Positions 1-7,249 of a stretch of DNA of 23,720 nt are shown one piece after another. A program made the position numbers and the translations under genes. This DNA is from Bacteroidales bacterium 52_46. GTDB taxonomy: Bacteria > Bacteroidota > Bacteroidia > Bacteroidales > Muribaculaceae. The notes under the pieces were generated by a model. It had not been told where the DNA came from. It ran no database searches and saw nothing but the letters and a program-made list of their open reading frames with translations. The stretch covers positions 1 through 23,720 of the forward strand of contig MNQK01000009.1 of the NCBI GenBank assembly GCA_001915385.1, read 5' to 3'. Position 1 is the first letter of the stretch; each line of letters starts with the position of its first letter.

Positions 1-126
1 TTGTATCTGCCGAGGGATCCCAGACTAAAACAACGAATTAACGTTATTTAACCAAATTTTCTCATCAAAATATTTGCTCAGGTCAGAGTAAACCCCTATA
101 GTCTACCTCAATTCCCAAACCATTTC

Positions 127-3036
127 ATGAAACGCATTGCTTTAATCATATTGTCGGCTGCGGCACTGCTGCCGCTGTCGGCCCGCGAATCAATCAATAT
201 AGGCAACACGCCGTGGCGCTTCACCAAAATAGTCGACGGCGCCGAAAACCTGCTCAAATACGGCACCGTGACTGTCGACGGCAAAGTAAACTTCGACATC
301 AACGACAACAAGCGCGAGACGGCATCGACAGCAGGCAAATCGACCGTCATCAGCGCCGACCTGCTCGGCACGCACGAAATAGACCGGCTCGTGCTGACGT
401 TCGCCGGCGACAGCATATACGGCGGCGACGTGACATGCACGTTCTACGACGACAAGCGCAACGTGACCGGGACGAAGACCGTCAGTCTGGCCGACATATT
501 CACCACCGTCAAGGAGAACGATATTGCCGAAATCGGCAACACTGTCGGATTCCTGCAACGTACCGTCGGCACCGCATTCGACATACCCGTACACGCCGCG
601 ATACGATATGCCGACGTCAGCGTGGAGCGGCTTACCGACAAAGAGGGCAACGAAGTGACGGGCGCCCTCACCGAATTCGGGCTTATCCCGCCAGCCAACA
701 CGGTGTCAGACACCGTGCTCAGCGCACCAGGCTACGATGACAGCGAGTGGGAGAAAGTCGGCATACCGCACTGCTTCAACGAGTTTGACACATTCCTCAA
801 CGCATCGACCGGCGAACGCTGCTGGCGCGGCGAGGTATGGTACCGCAAATCGCTCGACATACCCAAATCCTACAAGGGAAAGAGGGTTACGCTGATGTTC
901 TACGGCGTCAACATAGGCATGACCGTCTATGTCAACGGTACGCCGGTCAAGGGAAACAGCGCCGTCGCGCAGCCGGCAGCGGTGACCCACGTGGGCAGCT
1001 CCATACCTTTCGAGGTCGACATCACGCCCTATCTCGAATACGGCAGGGAGAACACCGTGGCCGTGCGCGTGTCCAACTCACGCGACACATTCTTCACCTA
1101 CCCCGGATTTGCCGAGAACGAAGGTTTCGGCCAGGCGATGGGAGGTATCGTGGGTAAGGTGGTGATGGACATCACCGACCCCGTCTACATACCGAGCAAC
1201 TGCTACTCCCCCCATAACCAATGGGGCACATATTTCGGCACCATAAAGGCCGACGACAATGAGGCCGTGGTAAGAATGCTCACCAACGTGACCAACTCCA
1301 AAGAGAAACCCGTGAGAGCCGAACTCATCACAAAAGTCATCGATGCCGACGGCCGCTGCGTGCTCAGCCGCTCCGACCGCCGCATCATCGGCCCGCACGC
1401 CACCGCCACATTCGACCATACCGATACCATCGCCGACCCGACATTGTGGTATCCTGTAGGGCTGTCGGGCACCCCATACCTCTACGATGTCGTCTATGAG
1501 GTGAAAGCCGACGGCAAGACCACCGACACGCGCCGCGAGCGCATGGGCCTGCGCACCATCACCTGGGACAAGGACCACTGCTACGTCAACGGCGAGCTGT
1601 GCATACTCCGCGGCTTCGGCAACCGCAACCTATACCCCGGCCTCGGCGCCGGCCTCCCAGAGGCGTTCCAGTGGCAAGACATAGCACGCATTGCGGCCTG
1701 CGGCGGCAACACACTGCGCGTAGGTCACCAGGCACCGTTTCCCGACGCTTTCCGCGCCTGCGACGAATACGGAGTGCTCCTCATAGTCAACTCCGGCGAC
1801 AACGAATGGGCTCTCAAAAACGAACCGGCGCTTACCTACAAGCGCGAATATGACCGCGACCTCATCATCGCCTACCGCAACCACCCGTGCGTGGCCGTGT
1901 GGGAATCGAACAACGGTCTCCCCTGGGACGGCGAACGCTACTGGCCGGTCTACACCAAGGAGGAGGTGGACAAATGGGACTTCATCGCCCCTCGCCTCGT
2001 GCTCAACCGCGACGGCTATCCGGAACACTGGAATGCCGACGACCCGCTCGTAATCGGTTACACCAACCGCTATGAGAAGCATCCCGACTACCCGTCGCTC
2101 AACGCCGAAGTATACGGCACGAACTGGAGCGGCAACCCGAGCTGGTGCATAGCGCGCTTCGACTACGACAACGAAAAGCCGTTCTCGCAATATTACGTAC
2201 AGAACTATCTCGACGACGTCAACAACCGCGCATGCGGGTGGATCGACTGGATGCTCGCCGAGACCTACGGCGAGGGCTACACCATATACCTCAACGGCAT
2301 GCGCGACCAGAAGAGCCTCGGCTCGTGCGCCATGGATGCCAACCGCTTCCCCAAACTGAAATACCGCATATATCAGAACGCGCTGTGGGTGCCGTTTGAA
2401 CAGCGTCCCGGCGTGGCGCTCCAGAGCCAATGGAACTATTCGGGCGTGCAGGATGTTGACGCATGGAGCAACTGCCCGCAGGTGGAGCTGCGGCTCAACG
2501 GCGAGAGCAAAGGCGTCGTGACACCCGACCCCGCCACGCGCCGCTGCACATGGAGCGGTATCGAATGGGAGCCGGGCGAACTGACGGCTGTCGGTCTCGA
2601 CGCCGAGGGGCGCGAGGTATGCCGCGAGAGCGTACGTTCAGCCGGCGAGCCATACGCCATAAAGGTTGAGCGCTACACGGCGCCGAGCCTGCCCGACGGC
2701 TCCGGATTCCCGCTGCTCGCCAACGGCTCGGACGCCTTCATCATCACCGCCACGGTGGTCGACCGCGACGGCAACTGGTGTCCGCGCGCCGACAACATGC
2801 TGACATTCGCCGTCGACGGAGAAGCCTCCTACAAGGGTTCCTACAACTTCTACGTCACTCCGGGCAAAGACCTGAGCTACCACTCGCCGGGCGACACGGA
2901 GCTGCAGGCCGAAGGCGGACTGATGCGCATAGTGGCGCGCACCACGTTCACTCCCGGCGACATCAAAATCACCGTCACCTCACCCGGCCTCCAGCCCGGC
3001 AGCTGCACGGTGAAATCTTCGCCGCTAAAAAAATAG
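127..3036 (+). CDS. Secreted glycoside hydrolase family 2 protein with altered acid/base motif
   Basis: Likely a beta-galactosidase-like exo-glycosidase or a derivative of one, acting in the periplasm. Residues 1-20 are a Sec signal peptide without a lipobox Cys. A GH2 sugar-binding jelly roll opens near 22-38 (strand around NIGNTPWRF) and resumes near 198 (DDSEWEKVGIPH); about 160 residues of extra sequence lie between. An Ig-like domain (about 350-475) and a TIM barrel (about 480-750) follow, then Ig-like tail domains to 969. In the barrel the usual WxxxNE acid/base motif reads W592-E-S-N-N-G597, so the position expected to be Glu is Gly; E593 might stand in. A candidate nucleophile is E661 (NAEVYG). 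There is no T9SS tail. The ATG at 127 is chosen because the signal peptide follows directly. It is followed by a strong terminator and heads a run of CAZyme genes. The family call is firm; activity and substrate are not. Confidence 0.85.
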   Translation: MKRIALIILSAAALLPLSARESINIGNTPWRFTKIVDGAENLLKYGTVTVDGKVNFDINDNKRETASTAGKSTVISADLLGTHEIDRLVLTFAGDSIYGGDVTCTFYDDKRNVTGTKTVSLADIFTTVKENDIAEIGNTVGFLQRTVGTAFDIPVHAAIRYADVSVERLTDKEGNEVTGALTEFGLIPPANTVSDTVLSAPGYDDSEWEKVGIPHCFNEFDTFLNASTGERCWRGEVWYRKSLDIPKSYKGKRVTLMFYGVNIGMTVYVNGTPVKGNSAVAQPAAVTHVGSSIPFEVDITPYLEYGRENTVAVRVSNSRDTFFTYPGFAENEGFGQAMGGIVGKVVMDITDPVYIPSNCYSPHNQWGTYFGTIKADDNEAVVRMLTNVTNSKEKPVRAELITKVIDADGRCVLSRSDRRIIGPHATATFDHTDTIADPTLWYPVGLSGTPYLYDVVYEVKADGKTTDTRRERMGLRTITWDKDHCYVNGELCILRGFGNRNLYPGLGAGLPEAFQWQDIARIAACGGNTLRVGHQAPFPDAFRACDEYGVLLIVNSGDNEWALKNEPALTYKREYDRDLIIAYRNHPCVAVWESNNGLPWDGERYWPVYTKEEVDKWDFIAPRLVLNRDGYPEHWNADDPLVIGYTNRYEKHPDYPSLNAEVYGTNWSGNPSWCIARFDYDNEKPFSQYYVQNYLDDVNNRACGWIDWMLAETYGEGYTIYLNGMRDQKSLGSCAMDANRFPKLKYRIYQNALWVPFEQRPGVALQSQWNYSGVQDVDAWSNCPQVELRLNGESKGVVTPDPATRRCTWSGIEWEPGELTAVGLDAEGREVCRESVRSAGEPYAIKVERYTAPSLPDGSGFPLLANGSDAFIITATVVDRDGNWCPRADNMLTFAVDGEASYKGSYNFYVTPGKDLSYHSPGDTELQAEGGLMRIVARTTFTPGDIKITVTSPGLQPGSCTVKSSPLKK

Positions 3037-3068
3037 TCCGCCCGAAAGTTGCATCAATAAATATGCAT

Positions 3069-3124
3069 CGGGAGGGATTTCCGGGGATTATCGGTCCGGA
3101 AATCCCTCCCGATTTCATTTTTTA
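3069..3124 (+). terminator. Rho-independent terminator after the first GH2 gene
   Basis: A perfect 16-bp stem (3069-3084 with 3096-3111, arm CGGGAGGGATTTCCGG) with an 11-nt loop is followed by a T-rich tract ending in six Ts. It lies 33 bases past the stop codon of the GH2 gene and should separate it from the gene starting at 3286. Confidence 0.9.
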
Positions 3125-3181
3125 CAAAAGTAGACGCACCATGAGCCGATAATTACATTTTTTGAGCGCTGTGTGGTCGGG

Positions 3182-3207
3182 TTTGATTTTTCGATAATAT
3201 ATTTTTG
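3182..3207 (+). promoter_or_regulatory. Putative Bacteroidetes-type promoter of the CBM6-like protein gene
   Basis: A clean -7 box TATTTTTG (TAnnTTTG form) lies at 3200-3207. The nearest -33-like TTTG (3182-3185) leaves only a 14-nt spacer, shorter than the 18-20 nt at other promoters in this window, so the upstream box is uncertain. Transcription would begin near 3214, giving a leader of about 70 nt that contains a 21-bp tandem duplication. Confidence 0.45.
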
Positions 3208-3218
3208 CATTGTTGCAA

Positions 3219-3262
3219 AACGCCTTAAACAAACCATGCAACGCCTTAAACAAACCATGCAA
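3219..3262 (+). repeat. 21-bp tandem duplication in the 5' leader
   Basis: Two adjacent copies of a 21-bp unit with core cgccttaaacaaaccatgc (3220-3240 and 3241-3261) are identical over their whole length, and the period holds over 44 bases. They lie between the -7 box and the start codon at 3286. Each copy has an ATG in a poor context. The repeat could be a replication-slippage product or a doubled regulatory site; the sequence does not decide. Confidence 0.8.
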
Positions 3263-3285
3263 ACGTTAACCAATCTATTTTAAAT

Positions 3286-5157
3286 ATGAAAAAGTTTACT
3301 TTTATTACCGCAGGTCTCGCAGGCCTGATGATGCTGGGCAGCAATGTAGCCTCGGCAGAACTGAGTATTCCAAAAATTTCACTCGCAATCCAGACCAACT
3401 CAAGCAACCCCGATGTAGAGGTATTTGATAGCGGCGCCCATTTCAACATGGTCAGCAACTATATCGGCTGGACCGGCGAGGACACCAAGGTAGCCCTCGG
3501 CCAGGTTGACTTCGGCCCCGACGGCAACAAATACAAGGCAGCCGCCATCGACCTTGCCAACGGCTGGTACTGCGACGGCTGGGCAATACTTCACGCAGGC
3601 CCCAACTACGAGGAGTCCGTACCCTTCACCCAGATCGCACTCAACGAAACCGGGGGCTACGACAACTTCGTGACCTACGCCTCCAATTTCTCATGCAACA
3701 CTCCGCAGGAATCATGGAGCAACGGCCCGGCAATGGAAGGCATCACCTACACCAAGCCGACAGGCAAACAGAACGTATACCTTACATTCGTGGCAGGCGC
3801 CGGCAATATCCGCGCCATCAACTTCTATGAGCAGGAACTCGTTCCCGCCGACTTCGTGCGCAACCTGAATGAAGACGGCACTCCCGGCAGCGACGACATG
3901 ATCGCCCTCCTCGCTCCCGACCAGTATGAAGGCTACAGCGACATCGCACTCCGCCTCAATTCCACCGAGTCGACAGCAATGAATCCCGAAGAATTCCCCG
4001 ACGCACGTCTCGACGGTGAATCATGGGGCTGGACCGGTAACGGCTTCCTCGCCGACTTCGGCAATGTGGATTTCGGCAACGGCGACTTCAAGCAGGTGCT
4101 CGTTAACTTCACACACTGGAGCGAAAATCTGAATGACTATCTGGAAATCTATCTCGACTCCCCCGAGGAATCCAACCGTATAGCCAACGTCTGGGCAGGC
4201 CGCAACCTTGAAAACAAGGTATACATCAGCCTCGCCAAGAACCTTGCAAACAGCATCACCGGCACCCATAAGGTGATATGCAAATGGATAGGCGGCAGTA
4301 TAAACGTGCACCATATCGAATTTGTAAAAGACAATGTATGGCCTATCGCAACCGACTGCGGTATCGTGCTTGAAGATGTCGAGCCTGCAGCCGACGCGTT
4401 CCACATGACCTTCGTTGGCTGCCCTGAAGGTCTGGGTAACCCTTGGGCATACGAAATACGTTCAGGCACAAATGATACGAAATGGGAAGAAGCCGGCAAC
4501 GTTGGTTATACCGGAAACGGCACTGTAATCGAATTCTTTGACCAATCCGGAAACGGTATCGATTTCGGAGACGGCTCGTACAAACGTATCATCATCAATC
4601 ACGCGAGTGAACCCACTTACGACGGTCCGATTGAACAGTCCAACTTCTCGTTTTATCTCGACCTCGACCCCGATTACAAATATGTGGAAAGAGCTGACTT
4701 CAGAGCTAACCTCGACGAAATCCTTGCAGATAAAGAACCCGTCTGCGTAGTCCGCATGCAGGGCACAGGCGCATGGAGCACACGCAAGAAAACTGCAGGT
4801 GCAATCACTACTCCGATTATTGGCACGCACAACCTCTTCATGGTTTACAACCAGACCTACAATACCAGCGCAGGCGCCAACGTATTTGACATCTACATGG
4901 ACAAGGTAGAGGTTGCAGGCGCAGAGTCAATCGTCAACGACAAGGCTGACAACAACGTACAGGTATTCACCGCAGCAGGTGAAATCATCGTAAAAGCCGA
5001 CATCCCCACCACCGCCGAAATCTTCTCGCTCAACGGACAGCGCGTAGCGGCAGCCACAGTGGAAGGCGAGGCTTCAATCGAAATGAACCGTGGTTTCTAT
5101 CTCCTCCGCGCAGCAAATGCCGAAGGTGTGAAATCTTTTAAGGTCATCGTAAAATAA
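3286..5157 (+). CDS. Secreted protein with three CBM6-like modules and a T9SS C-terminal domain
   Basis: Probably a cell-surface or released carbohydrate-binding protein without a catalytic domain. Residues 1-24 are a signal peptide ending in ASA. Three related beta-sandwich segments follow, about 45-182, 243-347 and 395-545. Each opens with a G-W/Y-T-G motif (GWTG at 61 and 248, GYTG at 407), carries a VDFG or IDFG strand followed by Lys, and ends in an 'xxIxFxK / IYMDKVEV' strand, like CBM6 modules. The third contains a GTHNLFMVYNQ-type edge strand typical of CBM6. Residues about 556-623 are a T9SS type-A sorting domain (EIFSLNGQRVAAA, GFYLLRA, ending KSFKVIVK). It has its own probable promoter and a terminator behind it, between two GH genes, which suggests glycan capture. 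The CBM6 assignment is from pattern only; no named family member is recognised. Confidence 0.8.
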   Translation: MKKFTFITAGLAGLMMLGSNVASAELSIPKISLAIQTNSSNPDVEVFDSGAHFNMVSNYIGWTGEDTKVALGQVDFGPDGNKYKAAAIDLANGWYCDGWAILHAGPNYEESVPFTQIALNETGGYDNFVTYASNFSCNTPQESWSNGPAMEGITYTKPTGKQNVYLTFVAGAGNIRAINFYEQELVPADFVRNLNEDGTPGSDDMIALLAPDQYEGYSDIALRLNSTESTAMNPEEFPDARLDGESWGWTGNGFLADFGNVDFGNGDFKQVLVNFTHWSENLNDYLEIYLDSPEESNRIANVWAGRNLENKVYISLAKNLANSITGTHKVICKWIGGSINVHHIEFVKDNVWPIATDCGIVLEDVEPAADAFHMTFVGCPEGLGNPWAYEIRSGTNDTKWEEAGNVGYTGNGTVIEFFDQSGNGIDFGDGSYKRIIINHASEPTYDGPIEQSNFSFYLDLDPDYKYVERADFRANLDEILADKEPVCVVRMQGTGAWSTRKKTAGAITTPIIGTHNLFMVYNQTYNTSAGANVFDIYMDKVEVAGAESIVNDKADNNVQVFTAAGEIIVKADIPTTAEIFSLNGQRVAAATVEGEASIEMNRGFYLLRAANAEGVKSFKVIVK

Positions 5158-5187
5158 ATCCCGCAATATTCCGTTAATATAAATACA

Positions 5188-5249
5188 GCGTCATAAGAAT
5201 GTAAAAACTCTCATAGCAAAAAAATCAAAATTTTATACTCTTATGACGC
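5188..5249. repeat. 11-bp inverted repeat in the 3' region
   Basis: GCGTCATAAGA (5188-5198) and its exact reverse complement (5239-5249) enclose about 40 AT-rich bases. It sits just before the terminator at 5252, so the mRNA 3' end would carry two consecutive stems. Its role is unknown; it may protect the 3' end or be a remnant of an intergenic repeat. Confidence 0.6.
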
Positions 5250-5251
5250 AT

Positions 5252-5293
5252 AAAAGCAGGATTCTCCGTGAAGGAGCGTCCTGCTTCGTTTTA
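5252..5293 (+). terminator. Rho-independent terminator after the CBM6-like gene
   Basis: The outer stem AAGCAGGA (5254-5261) pairs with TCCTGCTT (5279-5286), with an inner CTCC/GGAG pairing, followed by CGTTTTAT. It lies about 100 bases after the stop codon. Confidence 0.8.
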
Positions 5294-5640
5294 TACACCC
5301 TACAATAGTCCGCGACGGCAAATATTGCAAATCTGAGAGATTGAGGGTATTGCAAAATTGATGTTGACAACTGCATGACGTAACATATTATAAGTTATAA
5401 GTTTTGCAATACCCTCTTCAAGCAATGAGTAATTCGCCAACGTAGAGCCGAAGGCTCTCAGCTATTTGAACGGCATTACCCGAGCCGTGTGATACTACCC
5501 TCAGGTGCGCTTCCTCCACATTAATTCGGGGTGTGAGCTACAAATGTGCTATTTTTTTGACAATGTGCATTTGGGCATAGCGCTAAAATTTTATAATTTC
5601 ACACCCTGACATATTAACCTAACATTACCTTATTTCGACA
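5294..5640. other. Non-coding gap before the GH43 gene
   Basis: No credible gene is seen in this ~350-base gap. It holds a 15-bp perfect inverted repeat (5343-5357 and 5402-5416), a short GC hairpin AGAGCC-gaa-GGCTCT (5444-5458), and an AT-rich stretch with a TTTG at 5556-5559 that may be the -33 box of the GH43 promoter. I could not find a convincing -7 box at the right spacing. Confidence 0.6.
5343..5416. repeat. 74-bp hairpin element with 15-bp perfect inverted ends
   Basis: GAGGGTATTGCAAAA (5343-5357) is repeated as its exact reverse complement at 5402-5416, with 44 AT-rich bases between. The form resembles the terminal inverted repeats of a very small non-autonomous element. No target duplication is visible and nothing inside is coding. 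Confidence 0.65.
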
Positions 5641-7080
5641 ATGAAAAAAATTATACTGACACTTGCCTGCGGAGGCATGGCGATGGCCGCAACAGCCGGG
5701 GATGGAATAAAATATCCCATCACGCGTGAGATGCACAATCCGCTCTTTGTAGAATTTCCGTCGCCGATGTACGGCACGGACAGTATCGGGCGTATGTTCA
5801 CGGCCGATGCTTCGGCCCATGTGTGGCCCGACGGACGCCTCTACGTCTACGCAAGCCACGACATGGAACCGCCAAAAGGGTGCGACCGCATGGACCGTTA
5901 CCACGTATTCTCCACCGACGACATGGTCAACTGGACCGACCACGGCGAGATACTGTCGTCGTACGACGTGAAAGAGCAGTCGGGATGGGGCATCGAGGGG
6001 TGGATGTGGGCACCCGACGCGGCCTACAATCCCGCCAACGGAAAGTATTACTTCTATTTCCCGCATGTCAACGAGCCGTTGCCCTGGGGCGGCCACGACT
6101 GGTGCGTGGGGATAGCCGTGAGCGACAGTCCTACGGGCGATTTCCACACCGCAGGCTACGTGGAGGGCGCACCGTCGCTCATCGACCCGTGCGTGTTTGT
6201 CGACGATGACGGACAGCCTTACATCTACAACGGAGGTGGCGGACAATGCTCCGGCGGCAAACTCCGTACCGACGACTGGACACGTCTCGACGGCGAGATG
6301 CAGCCGATGCAGGGCCTCGTGGATTTCCACGAAGGCACATGGGTGCACAAATACAACGGGAAATACTACCTGTCGCACAGCGACAATCACGGCCGCGACG
6401 GCAACCAGCTGCGCTATGCCATGTCAGACTCGCCTCTCGGTCCGTGGGAGGACAAAGGCGTATATGTCTATGCCACCGGCTGCGGCACAATCCACGGCTC
6501 CATCGTGGAATACAAAGGGAAATGGTACGCCTTATACCATGTGAACAATCCGTCGGGACGCGACGAGCTCCGCTCGGTATGCATCGACGAACTTGAATAC
6601 AATCCCGACGGCACTATCCGCGTAGTGCGCAACTGGGGCACGCCGCACGACGAGATACTTATGCTTCCCGCAGCCGGCGAGACTCTCTCCATCGATGCCG
6701 TGAACTACAACAACGGCGGCGAACACTACGCCTACCACAAGAACGGCGCCGACGCTCCCGCGACAGTTGAATCGAAGTCGGGAAAACATATCGCCGACAT
6801 GGGGAAAGGTGACTGGATGCGCTACAGTGTCAACGCAAAGAACGACGGCCGCTATGACATAACATTCAAAGTGGCTCCCAAAGCTCCCGAAACGAAATTC
6901 CACCTGAGCGCCAACGGCAGCGACATCACCGGCGAAATCGCGCTTGACGGCACATCGAAATCATTCGCCGACATCACGGTAGAGGGCGTAAGCATAGGCG
7001 CCGACGTGGAATACCTCGACCTGCGCGCCGACAACGGTCTGTTTGACATCAAGTCAATCACCATCGTCCCCGCAAAATAG
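5641..7080 (+). CDS. Secreted GH43 glycosidase with C-terminal CBM6 (arabinofuranosidase/xylosidase type)
   Basis: Predicted to remove arabinose or xylose units from hemicellulose or pectin side chains. The start gives a signal peptide (about 1-19, ending in ATA). The five-bladed propeller spans about 25-345. The inverting triad can be assigned: base D56 (TADASAHVW), pKa modulator D182 (LIDPCVF) and acid E231 (FHEGTWVH), plus the conserved His H285 (GTIHGSIV). Residues about 350-479 form a CBM6 module (VNYNNGGEHYAYH, MGKGDWMRYSV, FDIKSITIV). The 479-residue length fits GH43-CBM6 proteins such as the arabinoxylan arabinofuranohydrolases of Bacillus (XynD type). There is no T9SS tail, so it is probably periplasmic. 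The next gene, on the same strand, is another glycosidase, separated by a large palindrome. GH43 is firm; the precise linkage cleaved is not. Confidence 0.92.
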   Translation: MKKIILTLACGGMAMAATAGDGIKYPITREMHNPLFVEFPSPMYGTDSIGRMFTADASAHVWPDGRLYVYASHDMEPPKGCDRMDRYHVFSTDDMVNWTDHGEILSSYDVKEQSGWGIEGWMWAPDAAYNPANGKYYFYFPHVNEPLPWGGHDWCVGIAVSDSPTGDFHTAGYVEGAPSLIDPCVFVDDDGQPYIYNGGGGQCSGGKLRTDDWTRLDGEMQPMQGLVDFHEGTWVHKYNGKYYLSHSDNHGRDGNQLRYAMSDSPLGPWEDKGVYVYATGCGTIHGSIVEYKGKWYALYHVNNPSGRDELRSVCIDELEYNPDGTIRVVRNWGTPHDEILMLPAAGETLSIDAVNYNNGGEHYAYHKNGADAPATVESKSGKHIADMGKGDWMRYSVNAKNDGRYDITFKVAPKAPETKFHLSANGSDITGEIALDGTSKSFADITVEGVSIGADVEYLDLRADNGLFDIKSITIVPAK

Positions 7081-7126
7081 CCACTGATGATTTTCCAGGG
7101 GCATTGCGGAATCCCATTTCACTAAA

Positions 7127-7203
7127 CCGCGGTTAAAAACCGCGGCTACTAACAGGCTGAATATCCAGGCGTACCGCGTAATAGCCGCGGTTTTTAACCG
7201 CGG
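7127..7203. repeat. Nested palindrome: 22-bp perfect inverted repeat between GH43 and GH2 genes
   Basis: Bases 7127-7148 and 7182-7203 are exact reverse complements (22 bp) with a 33-nt loop. Each arm is itself a hairpin: CCGCGGTT-AAA-AACCGCGG. RNA or single-stranded DNA could thus fold as one long stem or as two short hairpins. On the + strand the right arm is followed by only AAAAATC, so it is not a standard terminator. It could dampen transcription between the two enzymes or stabilise the GH43 mRNA. Confidence 0.85.
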
Positions 7204-7249
7204 AAAAATCACAATCCTTTCAACTAATTTATAAACAACGATATATACC

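Noticed and set aside
1630..2430. 266-codon open frame on the - strand inside the first GH2 gene
   Set aside because: Shadow of GC-rich codons in the real gene; repetitive Val/Ala-rich product with no recognisable motif and no promoter.
5579..5591. 13-base match AGCGCTAAAATTT shared with the tRNA promoter at 23179-23191
   Set aside because: A short AT-rich match; at 5579 it is not followed by a proper -7 box, so it could be chance.
5344..5640. Riboswitch or structured RNA upstream of GH43
   Set aside because: A hairpin is present, but no known riboswitch core could be recognised, so only the repeat is reported.
5614..6390. 258-codon open frame on the - strand across the GH43 gene
   Set aside because: Overlaps a GH43 gene with all catalytic residues; the product is Val/His-rich and unlike any family.
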